From Trichomonas vaginalis G3 (lineage: Eukaryota > Parabasalia > Trichomonadida > Trichomonadidae): a DNA stretch of 64,000 nucleotides. The stretch is taken from assembly GCF_026262505.1 (NCBI RefSeq), contig NC_067203.1, positions 8,246,001-8,310,000 on the forward strand. Reading direction: 5' to 3'. Under the pieces are notes generated by a model. That model saw nothing but the letters and a program-made list of their open reading frames with translations. It made no database searches and had not been told where the DNA came from. The position numbers and the translations under genes were made by a program. Shown one piece after another: positions 20,070-30,887 of the stretch (positions are counted from its first letter, which is position 1; the number at the start of each line of letters is the position of its first letter).

Positions 20070-21928
20070 GGGGGCGAGCATCATAAGAAAATTTTTTCGA
20101 AAAATAGGGGGTGTTAGTATACTCAACCCCCTCATTAATTATCGTTTCTAGAGGAATAGGAACAGAGGCCTTTTTTCAGGTAACCTTTAAGAAGTTTCCG
20201 AAAGAGTTTATGCTCATATAACCTCATTTCCAGGTAAATAGGGGGCATTGTTCTACTAAAAGTTTAGTTGCATACTGGCCTTGTTTCCTAAGAAACTTAA
20301 TCAAGAGGCTATCTCAATAAGCCTTGACTAACAGGAATAGGATTTACCATCACTCTTGTGGAATAAGTAATCAATATTACCGAAACATGCTTTTAGGTTC
20401 TTTAGCCTACCTTCTTTAATGCAGCATTATACTTTCTTCCGAGCATATTTATAAGTAACTTCGTTTATTTTATATACATTATCTTAAATAATACCCATAC
20501 GCTTTTCAAATAAAACCATTACATACCGAATTTTTTATCCAATAGTATTGTTGCGTTGAGATAATACATTCAAAAATATGTGAAAATTAATAGTAGATGT
20601 CAAATTTATTAATTTTCTTGAATAATATTCTCTTTGCTCGAAAAATAATATATTAAATTGTTTATTTAATCAATATTTGCAATTATTTTCAGAGCCAAAT
20701 AAACCAATATTGTTACTTTATGATTTTGCTTGTTTGATTTGAAATAGTTATTCTAATATTTGAAGGAAATCAAATTTCATGAAATATCTTGAAGTCTGGA
20801 TTTGTCAATAAGATACATTTTGCATTAGTTTGATGTGAATTTAAATCTGAAATATGCCTTTCATAATAAAGTTTGTTTCATGAGATAAAAATTCAAGTAT
20901 TACCATAAATATTACATATTGAAAGATGATTGTGGTCGAATTTGGTTTACTATGTGTAAGCTGAGAATGGCTTATCAGAATATTCAAAGAGTGTTTTGAA
21001 TTGTATTTGGAGAATAACCAGACAAAAGATAAGATTCAATTGCGAATTTAAGAAGCTATAAGTATTTTCAAATATATAAAACTAATGTGAGCACTAGCCT
21101 AGTGGATTTTAAAGAAGGATAAGAATTATTATGCAAAAAATATGTAGCAATGTAGTTGTGATGCAAAAATTGAAAATCCATCTTGGAAGATAGTGTGCTA
21201 TTAATAAAAGGAAATTAAAAAGAAGTAAAAAATTAAAATTTAGGAAAAAATATAAAAATGTAGCATTCTACGGAAAAATATGATTTCATATATACATAGA
21301 GGTATGAGACTTGATTCCTGGACGAAAATCATGATGGTTGCATAAATTTGTTCAAAATATAGAAAAAGAATGATATTTTTTGTGAATATAAGTAATTATA
21401 TCTTGGAAGATTTTATATAGATGTATCATGAATGAAAGTTTTCGTTGAATCTGAATAATATTTTCAAAAAAAAAAGTCGACTTTTGGGTTTTAAATGTAA
21501 TTATGAGTAAATCATCTATTGGATGGAGGTATGAGATACGCGTGGTGTACTGTGATATAAAAAGATTCGTTGAACAACCAAACAAGTAGTGATGAGCTTG
21601 CGTCTATCGGTTATTGCTTTAAGATTACGGTAGTTCAGTATTGCATATTCCTTTATCCTATTCCTGTTAGTCAAGGCTTATTGAGATAGCCTCTTGATTA
21701 AGTTTCTTAGGAAACAAGGCCAGTATGCAACTAAACTTTTAGTAGAACAATGCCCCCTATTTACCTGGAAATGAGGTTATATGAGCATAAACTCTTTCGG
21801 AAACTTCTTAAAGGTTACCTGAAAAAAGGCCTCTGTTCCTATTCCTCTAGAAACGATAATTAATGAGGGGGTTGAGTATACTAACACCCCCTATTTTTCG
21901 AAAAAATTTTCTTATGATGCTCGCCCCC
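20070..21928. mobile_element. 1.86-kb foldback element with 274-bp terminal inverted repeats
   Basis: Left arm 20070-20343 and right arm 21655-21928 are inverted copies of 274 bases, starting GGGGGCGAGCATCATAAG. The trinucleotide AAT borders both outer ends, a possible 3-bp target duplication. The 1.3-kb interior is very AT-rich and has no convincing transposase; the longest frame is a 77-codon stretch on the minus strand at 21352-21585. It looks like a non-autonomous DNA transposon with long TIRs. The family is unknown. Confidence 0.8.
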
Positions 21929-21962
21929 AATACATATAAATCACAACAGAAACTAATTTTAA

Positions 21963-22480
21963 GGGCGGCTTCCGACCAAATTGTCACTTTTTAGCCCAAG
22001 TGAGAAAATTTCGTAATTTATAGCCAAGTTTTTTAAAATCTATATTTAATAAAGATTCTATTTTTCTTATTAAATTTCAAAAATGAGGGGGTTCGGAATC
22101 GTCCACAAATTGCCGAAAGGGTTTTTGCCAGTTTTGAATCCGCTTATTTTTATCGACCAAAATTATAATAAATATAATTTTCGATAAGTATTCTACCCAA
22201 ATGATTCTTCAAAAAATTATTTTTCGGATTTTATTCCGTAAAAAACGTTACAGAAAACGCCTAGAAAATTTCGAATTTTCCCTAAAAAATTCAGTGCAGG
22301 TCGATTTAAGAGATTTTTCAAAAATAATCATATCAGTAGATAGGGTATAATATAGAGGAGCTTTATGAATAACTCAAAATCCGGGAAACTCAATATTCAA
22401 CGAGAAAAACGCTTAACGAATCTCACTTTTGGTGTAAACATCACAAAAAATTGAGAGAGCTTTCTGGTCGGAAGCCTCCC
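21963..22480 (-). mobile_element. 518-bp TTAA-flanked MITE, copy 2, inverted
   Basis: The reverse complement of copy 1 (19255-19773) with only a few differences. It is again flanked by TTAA (21959-21962 and 22481-22484). Its left end begins GGGCGGCTTCCGACCA. The near-identity shows both insertions are recent relative to local decay. Confidence 0.85.
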
Positions 22481-22597
22481 TTAAAGGCAAATTATGTAAT
22501 ATTTCATAACAACTTCAAGAATTATGTTATTTCTCATGATAAATATATGAGTTATTGAAAATAGTGATTTGTATAAAAAAAGAAATAAAATACAATT

Positions 22598-23251
22598 TTA
22601 AAAGAAAGTAGAGCCTGAAAGTTTTTGAGGCATTTGCGGTAACTTGAAACTAATTCTTTTCTGAGGCACTTGCGGAGGCTCTTCTGGTGCTTTTTGCACA
22701 GTATTTATTAACTTGAAAGGTAATTGATCGACTTTCTCTGGTATTTCTACTAATTCTGTATCAAACAACTCTATAAATTGCTCATGTTGAGGGCTAGATT
22801 TTGCATTTGTAAATCTACGAAATTCATCAAAAATGGCAGATAAACTCCATTTTTGAAGACGTCTAAGGCAGCCAATAACAGTTCCAGTTCTATGTCTTCC
22901 TAAATTACACATAACAATAATAGGATAAGCATTAGGATTTAGTAATGAATGAAGTGCATCTAAAACTAATTGTTCTGAAACCCTTTGGGCGAAGCCAGTT
23001 GTTTCTGCACCAGATATTTGCTTTAATTCTATATTATGTTCCTTTAAAAATTCGAGAAATAGTACTGAGGGAGCATCTAATGATAAATAAATGACTGTTT
23101 TGAGATGTAGAGTCTGTAGAAATGGAAAATTCATGTCACTTGGTACAGCAGACCGATATAAATCAGGTTCAACATAACCAAAGTTTGGTGGAGGTATAAA
23201 ACTCATTTTTTTTGTAAAGCTTTCAAATTTTTCATTACAAATTGGTAACAT
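22598..23251 (-). CDS. PFA-DSP (Siw14/Oca-type) atypical dual-specificity phosphatase
   Basis: A protein of about 217 residues from the first in-frame ATG (MLPICNEKF). A second ATG 45 bases on (MSFIPPPNFGYVEPDLYRSA) begins right at the conserved domain and may be the true start. The fold marks are NFGYVEPDLYRSAVPS, a predicted strand VIYLSLDAP, and the P-loop CNLGRHRTG with the CX5R catalytic Cys and Arg. Relatives of this plant/fungal type remove phosphate from inositol pyrophosphates. The Pro/Gln-rich tail (EEPPQVPQKR) is extra. It starts about 85 bases from the divergent karyopherin gene, so the two share a promoter region. Confidence 0.85.
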   Translation of the reverse strand: MLPICNEKFESFTKKMSFIPPPNFGYVEPDLYRSAVPSDMNFPFLQTLHLKTVIYLSLDAPSVLFLEFLKEHNIELKQISGAETTGFAQRVSEQLVLDALHSLLNPNAYPIIVMCNLGRHRTGTVIGCLRRLQKWSLSAIFDEFRRFTNAKSSPQHEQFIELFDTELVEIPEKVDQLPFKLINTVQKAPEEPPQVPQKRISFKLPQMPQKLSGSTFF

Positions 23252-23335
23252 GTCAAATATCAATACATCTGAAATTAGCTGATCCTAATGTATTGATTAC
23301 ATGAATTTTAGTCAAAAAAAGTCTTCAATTTAGTG

Positions 23336-26300
23336 ATGAATTCGATGACTGTTGAAACATGGGCTAAAATATGCCAAGATTTTACAGAAAACAGTGAAAC
23401 TGGAGCTGCGAGTATCCAACAGTTCATAGAAGATAAGAATTTCTATAAGTTTTCATATGATTTATTAACAAAAGAATTGGAAGAACATCAGTTAGTTATT
23501 TTATTACAAGCCATTCAAGCCAAGATACAAAAAGGATGGGATCCAAATGATGCTGCATCGAAAACATTCAAAAACAACTTTTTCAATTTTTGTATAAATA
23601 ATTTAAACCAAACAACAGACATTTTATCACTTACATCTGATATACTAGGGAATATAGCCCTAATAGAATGGCCAAATACATGGAACGACTTCATTTCGAA
23701 ACTTAGAGATTTTGAAATTTCTCCAGATGAAGTTCATCGTATTAGATTTGCCATGTACGAACTTAAAACACTTTCTATTGCACTTTATAATCGTTCTCAT
23801 GACGAAAACTACAGAAATTTTATTACTATTCAACAAATTGCCGAAATAAACGCCAACAGTAAGATATATGAAGATTACCTTATATTCATACTTAGACAGC
23901 AACTTAATGAAGACACATTTGAAATTTTCGTTGAAACTTTCGATTTTATTTCAAAAATTTGCAAAATTACAGATATTCCAATTGATATCGACTCTCTTAC
24001 AGACTATCTCAGTCAGAACTATCAATATTTACTTGGTCCTCTCACCAGATGCTTATTATCTTTGTTAATTTACAATACAAATCCAAGTTCAAAAGATATA
24101 GAGCTATTTCATTCGATTTGCCAGTATTTACCAGATAACAACAGTGAACCACAAGATCTTCTTCAAGACAGAAACTTTTATGAGATATATACAAATTTAA
24201 TTCCACTTTTTTTCTCAAGAATCACTGATTTTCAGACCTCCTTTTATGATTTCAAAGCAACATTAACATTTGTTATCCAGAAGATGTCTACTTTGTTTTC
24301 CTTCGTTTCTCAAGCCTTTTTAGAAGACAATTCTTTACAAGAAATTTATTTAGTTTTTCTGAAATTCTTTGACAGATTAATAATGAATGTAATTATTAAA
24401 TTAGGCAATACAGAGAAACCCACTATCTATGAGATCATTCATGATTTAATTCCAAGTCTCATTGACTCTGTTTCTCATGGAGTTTCTTCTCCTTTTAGCA
24501 TTGACGAAGAAAAAAACATTTCTTTCGCATCAGATGACAAAAATTCTTTGTTTTGTCAACACGAGAATATTATTAGTAATTTGTTTAGATTGGCTGATGA
24601 ACTTGTTGTTGATTTCGTTAGACATTTGTATGTAGAAATAACAGAAGGGGAAAAATCTCCGGAAGAAAACATCAAAACTTTGATTTCTTTAATTTCTATT
24701 TGTTCAATTTTAGGAAAAAATGACAAGGCAAATTTATTAAAATCTGTGAATCAAATTATAGATAATACTATGGATTTATTCCTTTCTCTTTTAGATAGTG
24801 AAGATCCTCAGATTTGTGCTTTAAGTGGTTTTTACTTCTCCCAAATTTTTGACCGTTTAAGAGATGCACATTACAGGCATTTATTACGTGGCATAATTTT
24901 TAAATTTTTTGAATGGTTCAACAGAGAAGATGAAATATTAAATGCTGTTGCAGCGGAATGCCTTAATAAGATTTGTTATTTCCTGCCATATGTGAAATCA
25001 ATATCAACTACTTATCCGATATTTGCTAATACTATTAAAATTGAAGAAAAGCCTGATGAACCAATCCCTCCAATTCTTCCTGATTTACCTGAAAAATTTT
25101 TCGAAATTTGGGATAAAAATTTACAAAATTGTCACTTTTCTTTAGTCAAATTTGCATGTTCTATTTATTTGATGATGACATCTCAAGTAAGCTCAAATAG
25201 ATCTTATGGTGTTGAAATGGACACTCCAGAATATTATGAAGAAATAAAACAAACAAAAGAAAATTTGTTTGGAAGAATTTATTCAAATATTCAAACAAAT
25301 ATAATTGATTCTTTTAACCAATTAAATTACGAGAATCCAGAAACAATGCAGTCTTTCATTCATGCATGCGATATATTCCTTTGTTATGAAGTTCTTGTTA
25401 ATCCAAAATCAGAAGTTGAAGACATAAGAGAAGATGACAGCAAAATGATTCAAATTTTGAAACAAACTTTTGAAAAATATGATGATAGATTTCCAATTGA
25501 TACTCTTAACCCATTGGTTAAATATTTGTTTGAATTCATTATTCCTTCTATTTCTACTTTGTTCCAAACTTTTTCTTCGTATTTACAACAAGAACAAAAA
25601 GATGAAAATATGGTGTCACTTTTTAAGAAAATGATTGAAAAAAGTATCAGAGTTTTAGACCTGATTTTGAAGACATTCGAACCAAGAACTACAATGGAAC
25701 ATCTTGGAAATGATTTCCTGCCAAATATATTCAACATTTTCGCAGAAGTTAATCCACAATGTTTTGTTCCTTTTGTTTTTACTTTTCTAAGAAATATTGT
25801 TTATTACGCGAAATACACAAACCAAGAAATATGGAATGTTAATGAAAATAGTGAATCCATGTATTTCAATATCATTAACTTCGCAATTACTCAAAATGTG
25901 GATATTTCTTGCCGTCCGGAAATTATTTATTTCTTGAGATTTGTTGTTAATTATAATAATCACATTGGAGAAATTATTAATATTCATCCTGAGTTGTTTA
26001 AGAACATGGTGGAGTATGCTTTCCATTTCATGGAAAGTGAGGATGTTCAAACATCAATTGCCGCTCATAAATTGTTATTCATGATCTTACTATCTATTTG
26101 TAATTACGGAGCTAATGATAGAGAAAAAGTTTTCCGAGAAGCAATGGATCCTGAGGATGAAAACTCAATATATTTTGTACACCATTGGTTCCTTGAAATA
26201 ATGAGAATATCAATAACAGGACAGGCAAGATTCATTTATGACTATTACTACAAGATAATCAGCATTGGTAATTTCCAAGCTGAATTGAAGAATTATCAAG

Positions 26301-26632
26301 ATTTCTTTGTTAGAGTTTTGACTGAAAAACATATAATACCTGATTTTGAGGTTCCTGAATTAGTTGATAGGCTTCTTTCTAGTTCCATTACACAGAGTAC
26401 TGTCGCTGATTTCATCGTGCGCTTCTCAGGATTGAACAGACATGACCCTGAATTTGATAAAAATAATATACAATTAATGAGTTCTCTAAAGGTTTCTGCT
26501 GATTTTGTTCAGGAAAAAAAGATTCCAAAATATACAAATGAAAATACAGAACAACAAGCAGAACCAGAACAGGACCAACAGCAAAACAATGAAGCAAATG
26601 ATGATTCACAATTTCCATTTTTCCTTGAATAA
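23336..26632 (+). CDS. Exportin-like karyopherin-beta
   Basis: A 1098-residue all-helical protein built of HEAT repeats. The N-terminal region (about 50-80, LVILLQAIQAKIQKGW) has the look of an importin-beta N-domain. IALIEWPNTWNDFISKL near 100-118 matches the EWPxxW..F signature of CRM1-type exportins. The C-terminus is Gln/Glu-rich (EQQAEPEQDQQQ). The length fits exportins (about 1050-1150). The ATG at 23336 follows TCAATTTAGTG, initiator-like. It would carry cargo through nuclear pores with Ran. Exact paralogue (XPO1 or another) cannot be set from sequence reading alone. Confidence 0.75.
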   Translation: MNSMTVETWAKICQDFTENSETGAASIQQFIEDKNFYKFSYDLLTKELEEHQLVILLQAIQAKIQKGWDPNDAASKTFKNNFFNFCINNLNQTTDILSLTSDILGNIALIEWPNTWNDFISKLRDFEISPDEVHRIRFAMYELKTLSIALYNRSHDENYRNFITIQQIAEINANSKIYEDYLIFILRQQLNEDTFEIFVETFDFISKICKITDIPIDIDSLTDYLSQNYQYLLGPLTRCLLSLLIYNTNPSSKDIELFHSICQYLPDNNSEPQDLLQDRNFYEIYTNLIPLFFSRITDFQTSFYDFKATLTFVIQKMSTLFSFVSQAFLEDNSLQEIYLVFLKFFDRLIMNVIIKLGNTEKPTIYEIIHDLIPSLIDSVSHGVSSPFSIDEEKNISFASDDKNSLFCQHENIISNLFRLADELVVDFVRHLYVEITEGEKSPEENIKTLISLISICSILGKNDKANLLKSVNQIIDNTMDLFLSLLDSEDPQICALSGFYFSQIFDRLRDAHYRHLLRGIIFKFFEWFNREDEILNAVAAECLNKICYFLPYVKSISTTYPIFANTIKIEEKPDEPIPPILPDLPEKFFEIWDKNLQNCHFSLVKFACSIYLMMTSQVSSNRSYGVEMDTPEYYEEIKQTKENLFGRIYSNIQTNIIDSFNQLNYENPETMQSFIHACDIFLCYEVLVNPKSEVEDIREDDSKMIQILKQTFEKYDDRFPIDTLNPLVKYLFEFIIPSISTLFQTFSSYLQQEQKDENMVSLFKKMIEKSIRVLDLILKTFEPRTTMEHLGNDFLPNIFNIFAEVNPQCFVPFVFTFLRNIVYYAKYTNQEIWNVNENSESMYFNIINFAITQNVDISCRPEIIYFLRFVVNYNNHIGEIINIHPELFKNMVEYAFHFMESEDVQTSIAAHKLLFMILLSICNYGANDREKVFREAMDPEDENSIYFVHHWFLEIMRISITGQARFIYDYYYKIISIGNFQAELKNYQDFFVRVLTEKHIIPDFEVPELVDRLLSSSITQSTVADFIVRFSGLNRHDPEFDKNNIQLMSSLKVSADFVQEKKIPKYTNENTEQQAEPEQDQQQNNEANDDSQFPFFLE

Positions 26633-27054
26633 TATTTTTTATTAACTTTTATAAATAAATATAGATTTTTATACATTTTTCTAAATTGGTAATTATTATA
26701 CGAGTGTCTCATTAATATTCATAGGTAACAGGTTTTCAACGAGTATGAATATTCATTATAAATCCGGAATCATACACGTCAATCTTGAGCAGTAGATAAT
26801 TTTTTCAATGAATATGCTGGCTTGTCCTTTAAAATGACATATAAAAAAGATAGTATTGAGATTTATATAAAAAAAGTATAAAATAATACCCATCAATTCA
26901 AATTTTTTTGGGTCCCTTTTTCAATGAAATCGTAATGCCCAAAACAATTTGAAGTTATTGGTATTCCAATATATTTACATTTAAAAAAATAAATATTCTG
27001 AAAACATATCTTTTATTCTCATATAAAATTACTTAACAAAATTAAAGTTCAACA
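26633..27054. other. Intergenic between convergent genes, no gene seen
   Basis: Lies between two gene 3' ends. It is AT-rich, and I see no repeat or RNA gene. AAATAAA-type sequences near 26652 could serve the 3' end of the karyopherin mRNA. Confidence 0.5.
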
Positions 27055-28320
27055 TCAAGCTTGAAGAATAGTCATTAGTTTCTGATATTCGCCTTGAGAA
27101 TTTGGTGAATGCTTTACAAATTCATCAATATATGTTTCATTTTCCCAAATTCTATTTTGAAAATCATCCAAATTAATATCACATTCAATAGTACCTCTTC
27201 TTATATTAAAGGCAAAATTAACAAGAATTTTTAAGATTTCATCGGATCTACGTGAATTTGTCGCCAACATTTCAATCAAAGTATCAATAATATCTTCAGT
27301 AATCCTGCAGCTTTTAGGATCTACACATGTCATCAGATCAATTGACATATTCTGGACCTTTCCGTTACCGAAATTGAACAAATCATTTAATTTATTAATG
27401 ATGATGTCACAGCATTCTTCATCATTCTCCCAAACTGCAGAATTTGCAATAAGTATTCCAATAGTTTTTATAAGAATTGATGAAACTTGGCTATCCAAGA
27501 ATCCCAAAATTGAATTTTTAATTGTTTCAATTTTCAAAGTTAATGTTTGCGCAACTTTTAATCCTGCATCAATAAATACTGGATCATTTGATTGTAAGTA
27601 TTCTTCCATAAATGCATAAACTTGGACATTATTTTCTGAAACTTTTGGAAGATATGCAATGGCTGCCAACGAATATGAAAGTTGTTCATGGACGAAATCG
27701 TCAATAATATCATGGTGTTCAATGATGTAGCCCAAAAGATAGTTTTCTAAGATCTCTGCTGCTTGCTCCGAAATGAGGCTGAGTTTTTCAACAATAAAAC
27801 AAATAACTGATGGATAAAATTTATCTACATTTTTTGCAAGGTAATCTGCGATATATCCATTTCCAAGTTTATTAGTTGTATAATTCATAATGTACTTCAA
27901 GAGAGTTATAGCATTTTGCATTTCATTGTTATTATGTGGATTAGCAATGATTTCAAGTAAAATCATGATATTTTCAACACTTGTAATTTTATTTTCGTAA
28001 TTGAATGAAGAAAGCAATCCACTGGCTCCATGCGATAAGATATAAATTGTAAGATCTCTGATTTGCGGTTCTGAGTCCAATAATTCCTTATCTTTTAAAA
28101 ATGTGAACAATAATTCTGTTTGATTAGCAGAAAAACATGAATCCGTGTAGAAGTCCCAGTAATCTTTGACAATATCAATGATCTCGCTCAAATTCTTCAA
28201 GATAATTTGAGGATCTTTTCTGTTTAAAGAAATATCATTATAAAGATTAGAAATCTTTACTCTACGTCGATGACCTTGAATAAAGTAATTGTATTCATTC
28301 GAATCAAATTGTTCTTGCAT
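27055..28320 (-). CDS. ARM/HEAT-like protein, unknown
   Basis: A 421-residue protein made of about 40-residue helical repeats (for example LLEIIANPHNNNEMQNAITLLKYI and DPVFIDAGLKVAQTL), suggesting an armadillo/HEAT solenoid. The basic patch GHRRRVKISNLY near residues 16-27 recalls the importin-beta-binding tip of importin alpha. However, the Trp/Asn ladder of importin alpha is not evident, so I leave it as an ARM-like protein. Initiator TCATTTTTTT lies 9-18 bases upstream. It ends toward the exportin gene. Confidence 0.65.
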   Translation of the reverse strand: MQEQFDSNEYNYFIQGHRRRVKISNLYNDISLNRKDPQIILKNLSEIIDIVKDYWDFYTDSCFSANQTELLFTFLKDKELLDSEPQIRDLTIYILSHGASGLLSSFNYENKITSVENIMILLEIIANPHNNNEMQNAITLLKYIMNYTTNKLGNGYIADYLAKNVDKFYPSVICFIVEKLSLISEQAAEILENYLLGYIIEHHDIIDDFVHEQLSYSLAAIAYLPKVSENNVQVYAFMEEYLQSNDPVFIDAGLKVAQTLTLKIETIKNSILGFLDSQVSSILIKTIGILIANSAVWENDEECCDIIINKLNDLFNFGNGKVQNMSIDLMTCVDPKSCRITEDIIDTLIEMLATNSRRSDEILKILVNFAFNIRRGTIECDINLDDFQNRIWENETYIDEFVKHSPNSQGEYQKLMTILQA

Positions 28321-29320
28321 TGATTAAAAAAATGAAATAACAATTAAAAATTTTCCATAAAAATTATAGAATCAATTTGAATGAAAAATAATCGTTTGAA
28401 AATTTTCCATATAAACTTTTTAGATCTATCTTTATATAATTTAAAAATCATAAGATTTATTATTCGGAATTTTTTTGAGTACTTGTAAATCTTTCGTAAA
28501 TACAAGCACTGAAACTGATGACATGATTATATATGATAATAATCATGAAAATTGTTTGCCAATGAACCGCTTATGGTAAATTTCCTAACAAAAGTTTGAA
28601 TGTGATATAGCTGGAGAATTTTTTCCTATCTGATACGTCACTTTTGTGCCGTTGCTATAATAATGGAGTCAAGAAGTTTTTGAAATCACGGCTGTGATAA
28701 ATGCGAATTTACAGAATAACATTAATGCAAATGAATCAGATTTTAAAGATTTTAAGAATATGATATGAGAAAGATTGCAATTGATAGTGCACGATTTAAT
28801 GAAAAAGTATATTTTGGTAATACAAATATTTGTTGTTTGTAATTTCGTTATTAATGTTATTAGATCCAACAATCCAAAATCAGAGAATAATTTCAATTTG
28901 GCAAAATTTGTATCTAAAAATCAATCATAGTCATATTTATAACTTATTTTGTGCTTAAATTTTATATAGATAAAGTATTTAACCTTGAATTAAGTATTGA
29001 TTTAATGAATATTTTCTTGAATGGTATATGTGAAAGTAATCTATAGCAACTTCCATAAGTCTAAAATTTGTTTATTGGGGGAAATTATGGAGAGCATTCT
29101 TGGACTTTGCTAGAATAAATATCAGAAATTTTCTCAGTAAATCTTGAAAGAAAAATATGAGTTTCCACTTTATATTTGATGATTTTAAACCATCAAACCA
29201 AATTAGAGAGTAATAAACTTTAAATTTCTTTATGCAATAAAGCAGACACTTATGTTGTGTCACGAAAAGACAAATTTTTGACGCGTGTGGATGAAGTGTG
29301 TAAACTCCTCTCACTTTCTC
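28321..29320. other. 1-kb intergenic region, no gene seen
   Basis: AT-rich upstream region of the ARM-like gene and 3' flank of the interrupted ankyrin gene. Short frames occur but have no gene-like features. No repeats were detected by eye. Confidence 0.5.
28329..28335 (-). promoter_or_regulatory. Initiator-like site of the ARM-like gene
   Basis: TCATTTT on the minus strand, about 9 bases before the ATG at 28320. It matches the trichomonad initiator. Confidence 0.6.
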
Positions 29321-29425
29321 TCAATTTTCCAATCTATTAGTTGCACCATGTTCAACTAAGAATTCAATAATTTCTGTTAAATTCATTTTGATTGCAATAC
29401 TAAGAGGGCATTCATGGATATTGAA

Positions 29426-29913
29426 AGAATTGTATAAAACAATGATAAATATGAAAAGAAATAGAATTGTATAAAGCAATGATAAATATGAAAAGAAGAA
29501 GAAAAAAATAAAACAATAATAAATATGAAAAGAAAGAAAATGTTATAAAACAATGATTAATATGAAAAGAAAGATAATGGGATAAAACAATAATAAATAT
29601 GAAAAGAAAGAGAATTCTATAAAACAATGAGAAATATGAAAAGAAATAGAATTATATAAAACAATGAGAAATATGAAAAGAAATAGAATTATATAAAACA
29701 ATGAGAAATATGAAAAGAAATAGAATTATATAAAACAATAATAAATATGAAAAGAAATAGAATTATATAAAGGAATGATAAATATGAAAAGAAGAAGAAA
29801 AAATAACACAATAATAAATATGAAAAGAAAGAAAATGTTATAAAACAATAATGAATATGAAAAGAAGAAGAAAAAAATAAAGCAATGATAAATATCAAAA
29901 GAAAGAGAATTAA
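29426..29913. repeat. 37-bp minisatellite block 1 (about 13 units)
   Basis: Unit of 37 bases, for example TATAAAACAATGATAAATAT followed by GAAAAGAAAGAGAAT. The spacing of the core ATGAAAAGAA is exactly 37 at five successive steps checked (29451, 29488, 29525, 29562, 29599, 29636). It lies inside the ankyrin gene between two fragments of the same repeat type. Since 37 is not a multiple of three, the coding frame rotates every unit. Confidence 0.9.
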
Positions 29914-30009
29914 GGTCTCATTAACATTAGCACCATGTTCTACAAAGAATTTGACAATTTCTGCTGAATTTGTTTTGATTGCAATACTAAGAGGGGAATC
30001 ATGAATATT

Positions 30010-30392
30010 GAGAGAATTAGATAAAAAATGAAAAACATGAAAAGAAAAAGAATTTCATCAAACAATGATATATATGAAAAGAAAGAGGATTCTATAAAAC
30101 TATGATAATTATGAAGAGAAAGAGAATATAATAAAACAATGATTAATATGAAAAGAATGTGAATGTAATAAAACAATGATAAATATTAAATGAAAGAGAA
30201 TTGTATAAAACATCAATAAATATGAAAAGAAAAAGAATGCTACAAATCAATGATAAATATTAAAAGACAGAGAATTTCATAAAACAATGATTATTATAAA
30301 AAGAAAAAGAATGCCACTAAACAATGAAAAATATGAAAAGAAGAAGAATGTGATAAAGCAATGATAAATATGAAAAGAAAAAGAAATAAAAG
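30010..30392. repeat. 37-bp minisatellite block 2 (about 10 units)
   Basis: Same unit as block 1 with more divergence between copies. Both blocks begin directly after the same ankyrin-coding word (ATATTGA.AGAATT), so one block plus its ankyrin border was probably duplicated. Confidence 0.85.
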
Positions 30393-30887
30393 TTTATTAA
30401 TATTTTCACCATTAGAAATTAAATACGAAACAACATCATAATTACCGAAATACATGCTTTCTGCTATTTGATTTGGAGTTTGTCTAAAATTTGATTTAAG
30501 ATACTCAGCAATTTCATAGTTTCGATAATCCAATGCTGTATCAATCATTTTATCAAATGTTTTACCATCTTCTATCATTTGCATAAAAATGTTATTATTT
30601 CCGCCTTGAACAGCGTATTTTTCGGAGTTATCTGTGTATTTAGCTCCTAAACTTTTCAAGTAATTGAAACATAATTCTGATCCATATTTAATTGCACAAT
30701 CAAGTAGTGTGATTTCATAATTTTTTTCCTGATTAATATCAAGATTTGGGAATTTACTTTTAAGTTCATCAACTTTATCCCATGCAATATATAGGGTGTC
30801 CAAAGGTGCGTTTAGCACAGCGCTCTATATGAGACTATTAAAGGAGATATATGCTGATTATAAATATATAATAAAAAATATGAATAT

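Noticed and set aside
21352-21585. 77-codon minus-strand frame as a transposase remnant
   Set aside because: Low-complexity, no catalytic motif and far too short.
19251-22484. One single large inverted-repeat transposon of 3.2 kb
   Set aside because: The spacers on the two sides differ in length and sequence, and each component has its own borders (TTAA or AAT), so they are separate elements.
27055-28320. Importin alpha
   Set aside because: A basic GHRRRVKI patch and helical repeats are suggestive, but the armadillo Trp/Asn ladder and full length (about 520) are missing.
28669-28896. 75-codon frame in the intergenic region
   Set aside because: Low-complexity AT-driven frame without an initiator or domain.
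29426-30392. CRISPR-like array from the regular repeats
   Set aside because: The repeats are head-to-tail with no unique spacers, vary in sequence and lie inside a eukaryotic gene: a minisatellite.
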